DNA from: CAZTAR01 sp043813895
GTDB taxonomy: Bacteria; Planctomycetota; Phycisphaerae; UBA1845; UTPLA1
DNA length: 12,404 bases
Direction of reading: 5' to 3'
NCBI GenBank assembly: GCA_043813895.1
Contig: JBDRKQ010000169.1
Location: 1-12,404, forward strand
Part shown: positions 7,047 through 12,404 of the stretch, one piece after another
Numbering within the stretch: the stretch's first letter is position 1
Layout of the letters: every line of letters begins with the position of its first letter
Notes under the pieces: model-generated
What the model saw: the letters and a program-made list of their open reading frames with translations, nothing else
Database searches by the model: none
What the model was told of the DNA's origin: nothing
Position numbers and translations under genes: made by a program

Positions 7047-7591
7047 TGCGAAAGGGCAGAGCCGGTCCGTTTCTTCGTGAAGTTTTCTTGGCCGGCCGGT
7101 CCTGTTCTCGTCGTCGCACCTGGTTTGCTTCTCCGTTTTCAGCAGATTGGAACTTCGATGGCCAGATCGGGATCATCTGGACAGCCCTCAAGACATCCGC
7201 TTCGCGGACCCGATAAGCAAACCATGAGCCGAGGCATTGGAGGGAATCCGCGCCCAATGAGCGCGACCGTCCTGCTGAGTCGGCGAGTGCGATGCTGGGA
7301 CCGGTTCCTGACAATGGGGAGATATGATTCCCTGGACAGTAGGGCCGGCAGGCGAGACAACCTCTTCTCCCTGGAGCACGCCCGTCAGAGACGCGCCGGC
7401 AGGTTTGGTTGCGGCTCGATGGGCTTTGCGGATAAGATGTTCTCCACCTCGCGGGGGGCGAGCCTGAAGCGGTGCCGGAATCGTCAAGCATCCAACACGG
7501 CAAAGGGGCGCCAGGCATCGGAAGAGGGAGAAGCGGCTTGTCGAATCGACGGAGCGATCTTGGAATAAGCAGGACACGGAGGTAAGCCCGG
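7047..7591. other. 545-bp stretch with no supportable gene
   Basis: Both strands hold open frames (for example 7077-7568 on + and 7006-7620 on -). Their translations are rich in Arg, Ser and Pro, with no motif and no good ribosome-binding site. No long palindrome stands out. The short word GCCGGCAGG occurs twice near 7345 and 7396. The last 60 bases hold a possible murC promoter. It may be a decayed gene, an untranslated leader or an unrecognised RNA. Confidence 0.4.
7538..7566 (+). promoter_or_regulatory. Possible murC promoter
   Basis: TTGTCG (7538-7543, 4/6 to the -35) and TGGAAT (7561-7566, 4/6 to the -10) are 17 nt apart. Initiation near 7573 would leave a leader of about 20 nt carrying the GGAGGT ribosome-binding site (7578-7583). 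This is consensus matching only. Confidence 0.3.
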
Positions 7592-9067
7592 ATGTCTGAC
7601 GTGATTCCCTCCGCCAACACGGCGACCGAACGTGCCTCCGCGTTGGCTGCGCGCCGGATTCGGGCGGCAAACCGACAGCATTGGTCGAGTCCTTACGCTG
7701 CAAAGCGCGTCCACCTCGTCGGCGCCGGCGGGTGCGGGATGAGCGGCCTGGCGGGTATCCTGCTCCGATCCGGCGCGATCGTCAGCGGTTCAGACCTGAT
7801 CTGGAGCGAGGCTTTCGATCGTTTGCAGGAGTTGGGGGCGACCGTCACGATCGGACACGCGCCCGTCAGTGTGCCAACGGGCTGCGACTTTCTCGTCTAC
7901 TCGGCGGCAATCAAAGATGACAACCCCGAGCTGTCCGAGGCGAGGCGCCGCGGCATCGTCTGTCTCAAATACGCGGAGATGCTCGGCCGCGTCATGGCCC
8001 TGCGGACCGGGATTGCCGTCGCCGGAACTCACGGCAAGAGCACTACGACCGCTATGCTCGCGTACATCCTCCGCCAGGCGAAGGCCGATCCAACATTCGT
8101 CGTCGGCGCGGACGTCCAACAATTGGGCGGCGGTTGCGGCGTCGGCGACGGGAGCCACTTCGTCGTTGAGGCCTGTGAATACGAACGGTCCTTTCTTTCC
8201 TTCAAGCCACAGCTTGCGGCCATTCTGAACATCGAGGAGGACCATCTCGACTGTTACAGCGGCATCGACGAAATCACGGAGGCGTTCAGCCAGTTTGCGG
8301 CAGGCGTTGCCGGCGACGGCACGATCGTAGCCGGCAGCGACGACGCGCGCGTCGCCCGGGCCCTTGCGGATGCCCCCGTCAGCGTCGAGACTTTCGGGCT
8401 CCACGAAAGTGCCGACTGGCAGGCAGTAAACATCGCTCACGACCGAGGTCATTACACCTTCGACATGCTCCGAAACGGTCGTCATCACCTGCGCGCCGAG
8501 ATGAAGCACCTTCCCGGGCGGCATCAGGTCCTCAACGCATTGGCCGCCGCGGCCCTCGCCGAACACGCCGGCGTCCATCCCGACGCCGTAGCGGACGCCC
8601 TTTCGCATTTCGCCGGCGCTGATCGACGTTTCACGCTCCGCGGTGAGGTCGGCGGCATGACCGTGCTTGACGATTACGGCCACCACCCGACGGAGGTGCA
8701 GGCCACGCTGTGCACCATTCGCGAGCGCTATCCCGACAGGCGTCTCTGGGTCATCTTTCAGCCGCATCAGCACTCCCGCACGCGTTTTCTCCTGGAGGAC
8801 TTTGCCCGAAGCTTCGGGCTTGCCGACCGTCTGCTTGTTCCCGACATTTACTTCGTGCGCGACAGCGAGCACGAGCGAGGCGCCATTTGCAGCAGCAATC
8901 TCGTTGAGAGAATCCGCGAGAACGGCGGAGATGCGCTTTACCTGCCGAGCCACGATGAAATCGTGCAACACATTCTCGCCCACGCCGGGAGCGGCGACGT
9001 GATCGTCACGATGGGCGCCGGCGACGTATGGAAGATATCGAATGAGCTTGTTCGACGACTTGGCTGA
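7592..9067 (+). CDS. murC: MurC: UDP-N-acetylmuramate--L-alanine ligase
   Basis: The product has 491 residues, full length for the family. It adds L-Ala to UDP-MurNAc using ATP in the cytoplasm, the first peptide-stem step of peptidoglycan synthesis. Domain 1 has the UDP-binding loop VGAGGCGMSG (43-52). The central Mur-ligase ATP domain has GTHGKSTTT (145-153), EACEYERSF (193-201) and EEDHLDCYSG (215-224). The C-terminal domain has DDYGHHPTEV (360-369), FQPHQHSRT (389-397) and MGAGDVWK (474-481). About 37 residues precede the first strand, a longer N-terminus than usual. The ATG at 7592 is still favoured, with GGAGGT 8 nt upstream. It overlaps murB by 26 bp, so the two are co-transcribed and probably translationally coupled. 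Confidence 0.96.
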   Translation: MSDVIPSANTATERASALAARRIRAANRQHWSSPYAAKRVHLVGAGGCGMSGLAGILLRSGAIVSGSDLIWSEAFDRLQELGATVTIGHAPVSVPTGCDFLVYSAAIKDDNPELSEARRRGIVCLKYAEMLGRVMALRTGIAVAGTHGKSTTTAMLAYILRQAKADPTFVVGADVQQLGGGCGVGDGSHFVVEACEYERSFLSFKPQLAAILNIEEDHLDCYSGIDEITEAFSQFAAGVAGDGTIVAGSDDARVARALADAPVSVETFGLHESADWQAVNIAHDRGHYTFDMLRNGRHHLRAEMKHLPGRHQVLNALAAAALAEHAGVHPDAVADALSHFAGADRRFTLRGEVGGMTVLDDYGHHPTEVQATLCTIRERYPDRRLWVIFQPHQHSRTRFLLEDFARSFGLADRLLVPDIYFVRDSEHERGAICSSNLVERIRENGGDALYLPSHDEIVQHILAHAGSGDVIVTMGAGDVWKISNELVRRLG

Positions 9068-9923
9068 CATCTGCCGCCCCAACGCGCCGCTCGCGCCGTT
9101 GTCCTGGTTTCGGCTGGGCGGAAGTGCCGAGTTCCTGTTGGAACCTCGCACCGAGGAACAGCTCGTCACCATCGTGAAGCGCTGCCGGGAGACCGACACG
9201 CAACTGCGGGTACTCGGCAGGGGCGCGAACATCCTCGTGAGCGACGACGGCGTGCCCGGCGCGGTCGTCCGCCTTACCGCCGACCCGTTCATGACGACAG
9301 TCTATGACACAAACGGCGTCACAATCGGCGCCGGCGCCGATCTGCCCACGCTCGCCCGGAACACCGTCCGCCGCGGGCTTGCCGGCGTCGAGAACCTCGC
9401 GGGCATTCCCGGGACGATTGGCGGGGCGATCCGCATGAACTGCGGCGGGCGGTATGGTGAAATCGGGACCGTCGTGGGTAGCATCCGCCTGATTGGCCCG
9501 GACGGAAACACGTACGATCGAGACCACGACGATTTGCAGTTCGCCTACCGTCATTGCGATCTCGGCGAAGAGATTATTGTCGGCGCCGTTGTGCGACTCC
9601 GCGAAGACGACCCAAAGGCGCTGTTGCGGCGATTCCGCGAGATCTGGATGTACAAGCAAAACACGCAACCGCCCATGGGCGAGCGGAGCGCCGGGTGCAT
9701 CTTCAAGAACCCCGCTGGGCGCTCCGCCGGAGAACTCATCGATCGCGCCGGGCTCAAGGGTCTCCGGGTAGGCAGCGCCCGCGTATCCGAGCGACACGCG
9801 AACTTCATCCTCGCGGATTCAGACGGACGTGCCCGCGACGTGCTTGAACTGATGCGCACGATCCAGGATCGGGTGCTGGAACACAGCGGAATCCGGCTCG
9901 AGCCGGAGATAGAGATCTGGTAA
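9042..9923 (+). CDS. murB: MurB: UDP-N-acetylenolpyruvoylglucosamine reductase (Cys variant)
   Basis: The product has 293 residues, the shorter type (as in Bacillus MurB). It reduces UDP-GlcNAc-enolpyruvate to UDP-MurNAc with NADPH and FAD, supplying the substrate of MurC. The FAD domain contains LGRGANILVSDDG (58-70) and NLAGIPGTIGGAIRMNCGG (118-136). R170 lies in FAYRHC. The C-terminal domain has the signature SAGCIFKNPAG (216-226). In well-studied enzymes the general-acid residue here is Ser (GSxFKNP), but this protein has C219. The catalytic Glu is represented by LEPEIEIW (E287/E289). The start codon lies inside the end of murC. A thiol could donate the proton, so activity is expected but not proven. 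Confidence 0.95.
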   Translation: MSLFDDLADICRPNAPLAPLSWFRLGGSAEFLLEPRTEEQLVTIVKRCRETDTQLRVLGRGANILVSDDGVPGAVVRLTADPFMTTVYDTNGVTIGAGADLPTLARNTVRRGLAGVENLAGIPGTIGGAIRMNCGGRYGEIGTVVGSIRLIGPDGNTYDRDHDDLQFAYRHCDLGEEIIVGAVVRLREDDPKALLRRFREIWMYKQNTQPPMGERSAGCIFKNPAGRSAGELIDRAGLKGLRVGSARVSERHANFILADSDGRARDVLELMRTIQDRVLEHSGIRLEPEIEIW

Positions 9924-9949
9924 GCCGGCCCGACGCAACGACTGAAAGC

Positions 9950-9978
9950 CAGAGCCGCGCGCGTCAGCAAGCGGTCAG
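9950..9978 (-). repeat. 29-bp module shared with the MITE copies, inverted
   Basis: These 29 bases are the exact reverse complement of 3394-3422 and 12366-12394, which lie inside the two MITE copies. Outside the module the match falls off quickly, so only this piece is shared here. Its outer 10 bases (CAGAGCCGCG) also pair with CGCGGCTCTG at 10031-10040, forming a loose inverted repeat across the gap. Confidence 0.6.
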
Positions 9979-10047
9979 TGTTCCCTGGCAAGGCCCTTTC
10001 GACAGGGGCGGGGACCGACTCCCTTGCGGTCGCGGCTCTGATATTCC

Positions 10048-10069
10048 CGTCGGCCCCCCTTGGCCGACG
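10048..10069. repeat. REP-like hairpin 1 in the murB-ddl gap
   Basis: CGTCGGCC (10048-10055) pairs perfectly with GGCCGACG (10062-10069) around a 6-nt loop. It has the same stem as 10101-10122 and the MITE hairpin at 12306-12327. The stem could attenuate transcription between murB and ddl, but there is no U-run to call an intrinsic terminator. Confidence 0.6.
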
Positions 10070-10100
10070 TATGATGTGTGGAGAGGTGTTTGGTGATCGT

Positions 10101-10122
10101 CGTCGGCCGCAGGGGGCCGACG
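10101..10122. repeat. REP-like hairpin 2 in the murB-ddl gap
   Basis: CGTCGGCC (10101-10108) pairs with GGCCGACG (10115-10122) around the loop GCAGGG. It lies 31 nt after hairpin 1 and ends 23 nt before the ddl ribosome-binding site (GGAGG, 10146-10150). The pair resembles clustered REP palindromes. Confidence 0.6.
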
Positions 10123-10156
10123 CCATGGGCAGGCGGTAAGCGTTGGGAGGATTGCG

Positions 10157-11137
10157 ATGGCCACGACAAGAACACGGTTTGACCTCGACAAGCTGACGCG
10201 CACCCCCGCGATGCAGAAACTGGCGCTCACCGTGCTCGCGGGCGGGCCCGGCGGCGAACGCGAGGTCAGCCTCGAAAGCGGCAAGGCCGTTGCCGAGGCC
10301 TTGCGGTCTCTGGGGCACGACGTTTCTTGCGAGGATATCGGTCCCGATAACCTCGCCGCGCTGGCCAAGCAGGTGGACTGCGTGTTCATCGCGCTGCACG
10401 GCCGTTTTGGAGAAGACGGTCAGATCCAGGATATCCTGGAACGCCGCGGATTGCCCTATGTCGGCTCCGGACCGGAAGCGTGTGCGCTCGCGATGAACAA
10501 GGCCCTGGCCAAGGCGAAATTCTCCGATTTGCAGCTTCCGACGCCGCGTTGGGCGACCGCCACACCCGAGACGATCCAGGAGGCCGTCGCGGCCTGGACG
10601 CTTCCGGTGGTCGTCAAGCCTGTCAAGGAAGGCAGCAGCATTGCCTGCCACATCGTTCGCGAGTTCGACGCGTTTCGCCCTGCCGTCGAGCAGGTGCTGG
10701 CGGAATACGCCGAATGCCTGATCGAGGAATACGTTCCCGGCAAGGAGATCACAGTCAGCGTCCTGGGCGACCAGGCGCTGCCGCCCATCGAGATCCGCAC
10801 GCCTCGCGAGTTCTACGACTACGACGCCAAATATGTCGATGACAATACGGAGTACCTCTTCGACATCGACCTGCCCGAAAGCCTGCTCGACCATGTCGTC
10901 GAGATGAGCCTGAAAGCTCATCAGGCCCTGGGCTGCCGGGATTTCTCGCGCGTCGATTGGCGGATCGACGACAAGCAACTCAGGCCCGCACTGTTGGAGG
11001 TCAACGTCATTCCGGGCCTGACGTCACATTCGCTCCTGCCGAAAGCCGCCCAGCGCGCGGGCCTCGCAATGCCGCAGATGTGCCAGTTCATCGTTGACCT
11101 GGCTCTCAAGCGAAAGTTCTCAGAGAATGCATCTTAA
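10157..11137 (+). CDS. ddl: Ddl: D-alanine--D-alanine ligase
   Basis: The product has 326 residues, an ATP-grasp enzyme that joins two D-Ala to make the dipeptide added by MurF. Visible motifs are GGPGGEREVSLESG (29-42, first D-Ala site E34), HGRFGEDGQIQ (81-91), VVKPVKEGSSI (152-162), EEYVPGKEITV (190-200), FYDYDAKY (219-226, with the Tyr linked to D-Ala rather than D-lactate specificity), SRVDWR (264-269) and LLEVNVIPGLTSHSLLPKAA (279-298, Mg2+ ligands E281 and N283). The ATG at 10157 has GGAGG 6 nt upstream. An internal ATG (10211, Met19) sits closer to the usual family start. It lies 233 bp after murB and may have its own promoter or share the murCB transcript. Confidence 0.96.
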   Translation: MATTRTRFDLDKLTRTPAMQKLALTVLAGGPGGEREVSLESGKAVAEALRSLGHDVSCEDIGPDNLAALAKQVDCVFIALHGRFGEDGQIQDILERRGLPYVGSGPEACALAMNKALAKAKFSDLQLPTPRWATATPETIQEAVAAWTLPVVVKPVKEGSSIACHIVREFDAFRPAVEQVLAEYAECLIEEYVPGKEITVSVLGDQALPPIEIRTPREFYDYDAKYVDDNTEYLFDIDLPESLLDHVVEMSLKAHQALGCRDFSRVDWRIDDKQLRPALLEVNVIPGLTSHSLLPKAAQRAGLAMPQMCQFIVDLALKRKFSENAS

Positions 11138-11170
11138 CAGCACTGCACAAGATATAGGACGACCAGGCCC

Positions 11171-11246
11171 AAGAGCCCCCGGTCTTGGCCGGGGGGAGCG
11201 TTCCCGTAGATCGGCGAGCACCCCCCGGCCAAGGCCGGGGGCTCTT
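11171..11246. repeat. Large GC-rich inverted repeat between ddl and the FtsQ-like gene
   Basis: The arms 11171-11196 and 11221-11246 are each 26 nt and pair at 25 of 26 positions (the exception can be a G-U pair in RNA), around a 24-nt loop. Each arm is itself a near-palindrome built on CCCCGGCCAAGGCCGGGG. RNA or single-stranded DNA could therefore fold as one long cruciform-like hairpin or as two small ones. There is no T-run for an intrinsic terminator on either side. A REP/BIME-type element is likelier. Confidence 0.75.
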
Positions 11247-11300
11247 CCGGCGTCACATGGTGTTTGGATGCAATCCAAGTAGCCGCACGGATGCGCAACC

Positions 11301-12269
11301 TTGGCAACGACAAAACGTAGATCCAAAAAGAAGAAACAGCAGGCTCACGCCACCTGGGTCCAGCGACTCTTGTCCCATGAGGACACGCGCTCCCGCCTGC
11401 TGCGAGGCTTGGTGCTGGTGATTGTGGCTTGCGCCGCTGCCGCCGGGATTCACACGGGCTTCGACCGCCTGGAAGCGGACGTACACAGTTTGGCGACGTA
11501 CGATCGGCCCCTCAAGCTGGAGTGGGAACGACTGCCCGATTGGCTTCAAATGCCGGACAACCGGCACATTCTCGAAAAGCTCACCGACCAGGTCGATCTC
11601 GCGGCGTCGGACCGGATGTTGGACCCCCAGCTCGCGGAACGGCTTGGTCGCGCACTCTCCGCGGGCGGCATCGGCTGGGTCAAATCCGTCGAACGGATCA
11701 CGATTCACCCCGACGCGGTTGTCGCCATCCGGTGTCAATTCAGACGTCCAACGGCCTGGGTGCGGCACGGCCGATTCTGCTATCTGGTTGACGGCGAAGG
11801 CGTTCGCCTGCCAGGCAGGTACCACGCCTCCGAATGCCGGGACGGTGTCCTCTTCGTCATTGACGGGGTAGAGATGGCGCCGCCCCCCATCGGCGACTCG
11901 TGGCCCGGGGCTGATCTGGACGCGGGACTCAAGCTGGCGAGTCTCTTGACGGACGAACCCTTTCGCCACCAGATCACCCGCATCCTCGTGGACAACCACG
12001 CCGGGCGCCTGAATCGAAACCGACCTCATCTCGAATTGGCGACGGACCGTGACGCGTCTCGTGTTTGGTGGGGCCGTCCGCCAGATGAGGAATTCGGCAC
12101 GGAGATTTCCGCGTCACAGAAGATCACCCTGCTGGAAACACTCTACCGCCAGTGGGGACGCGTCGACATGAATCGGGCCTACGTCAACATCATGACCTGG
12201 CCCGATCGAATCACGATGCCTGCGGCCACTCCCCCACCTAAGCCAGCGCGGCGGTTGCTTCGCGGCTAG
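11301..12269 (+). CDS. ftsQ: FtsQ-like cell-division membrane protein
   Basis: The product has 322 residues. The strongly basic N-terminus (KRRSKKKK) is followed by one TM helix (about 34-54, LLRGLVLVIVACAAAAGI) and a large extracytoplasmic part, the topology of FtsQ/DivIB. A segment at 127-170 (VKSVERITIHPDAVVAI, then RRPTAWVRHGRFCYLVDGEGV) follows the FtsQ pattern: repulsive-turn strand, pressing-edge strand with R-P-A, and YLVD-EGV. FtsQ links early and late divisome proteins at midcell. The only upstream start in this frame is TTG at 11301, since an in-frame stop lies at 11280, and no clear Shine-Dalgarno precedes it. The position after ddl matches dcw order. The stop TAG coincides with the end of MITE copy B, so the Pro/Arg-rich C-terminus may be altered. 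Similarity is moderate, so the symbol is tentative. Confidence 0.65.
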   Translation: MATTKRRSKKKKQQAHATWVQRLLSHEDTRSRLLRGLVLVIVACAAAAGIHTGFDRLEADVHSLATYDRPLKLEWERLPDWLQMPDNRHILEKLTDQVDLAASDRMLDPQLAERLGRALSAGGIGWVKSVERITIHPDAVVAIRCQFRRPTAWVRHGRFCYLVDGEGVRLPGRYHASECRDGVLFVIDGVEMAPPPIGDSWPGADLDAGLKLASLLTDEPFRHQITRILVDNHAGRLNRNRPHLELATDRDASRVWWGRPPDEEFGTEISASQKITLLETLYRQWGRVDMNRAYVNIMTWPDRITMPAATPPPKPARRLLRG

Positions 12270-12404
12270 AGCATTTTAGTGTTGAGAGTGCATGCTTCGC
12301 TGTAGCGTCGGCCCCCCGTGGCCGACGGGGATAACCTGTGTGCTGATCCCCCACAAGGTGGAACGCTGACCGCTTGCTGACGCGCGCGGCTCTGATCACC
12401 GCCG
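12267..12404. mobile_element. MITE copy B, truncated by the window edge
   Basis: It matches copy A (3295-3432) base for base without gaps, with 7 mismatches in the 138 bases available. It starts with the same TA-bounded terminus (TAGAGCATTTTAG), which here pairs even better with the right TIR of copy A. The right end lies beyond the window. It begins within the stop codon of the FtsQ-like gene. Confidence 0.7.
12306..12327. repeat. REP-like hairpin inside MITE copy B
   Basis: CGTCGGCC (12306-12313) pairs with GGCCGACG (12320-12327) around a 6-nt loop. One base differs from copy A in the stem, which lengthens it from 7 to 8 bp and makes it identical to the stems in the murB-ddl gap. Confidence 0.6.

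Noticed and set aside
7047..7110. Possible terminator hairpin after cheB (CTTCGTGAAG followed by TTTT)
   Set aside because: The stem is only about 4 bp and the T-run is short, which is too weak to call.
7077..7568. 163-codon + strand frame between cheB and murC
   Set aside because: It has a non-ATG start with no ribosome-binding site and a composition biased to Arg, Ser and Gly. Competing open frames on the other strand show this is chance.
7790..9292. 500-codon open frame on the minus strand
   Set aside because: It lies opposite murC and the start of murB, both identified by many motifs. Its translation has no motif, and open antisense frames are expected in GC-rich coding DNA.
9551..10978. 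475-codon open frame on the minus strand
   Set aside because: It spans parts of murB, the repeat-filled gap and ddl. A real gene would not cross these, and it mirrors their codon structure.

Overview
The window looks like a GC-rich bacterial chromosome segment, most plausibly from a planctomycete-type lineage (Planctomycetota, possibly Phycisphaerae-like). This is an inference from the style of the murC-murB-ddl-ftsQ block broken up by GC-rich palindromes and from the many lineage-unassigned small proteins. No rRNA or other phylogenetic marker is present to prove it. Every gene I can support is on the + strand.

Region 1 (1-3690) is accessory. It opens with the tail of an unrecognised gene and a small overlapping ORF. 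An 860-residue protein follows, with a HEPN-type RNase motif, a STAND/NB-ARC-like NTPase core and TPR-like repeats. A HicB-like small protein overlaps its stop codon. The STAND gene is visibly less GC-rich than its surroundings: 29/60 and 30/60 G+C in two sampled lines, against 43/60 in a murC line. The segment ends in a 171-bp MITE with TA ends, next to a decayed second copy of the gene tail seen at the window start. The big gene is therefore bracketed by duplicated gene remnants, and it is the best candidate here for an under-described (probably anti-phage) system.

Region 2 (3800-5800) has a good sigma70-like promoter, a 38-residue single-TM peptide, a single-domain asparaginase-like enzyme, and then a secreted or anchored protein with an HELGH putative zinc-protease motif.

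Region 3 (5970-7046) is a complete two-domain CheB chemotaxis methylesterase with no other che genes nearby. A 545-bp stretch with no convincing gene follows.

Region 4 (7592-12269) is a cell-wall and division block: murC and murB (overlapping by 26 bp), ddl, and an FtsQ-like membrane protein. MurC adds L-Ala to UDP-MurNAc, MurB makes UDP-MurNAc, Ddl makes the D-Ala-D-Ala cap, and FtsQ-like proteins scaffold the divisome, so this resembles part of a dcw cluster. The gaps hold REP-like palindromes (9924-10156) and a 26-bp-arm inverted repeat (11171-11246). A second MITE copy abuts the FtsQ-like gene, and its terminal TAG is that gene's stop codon.
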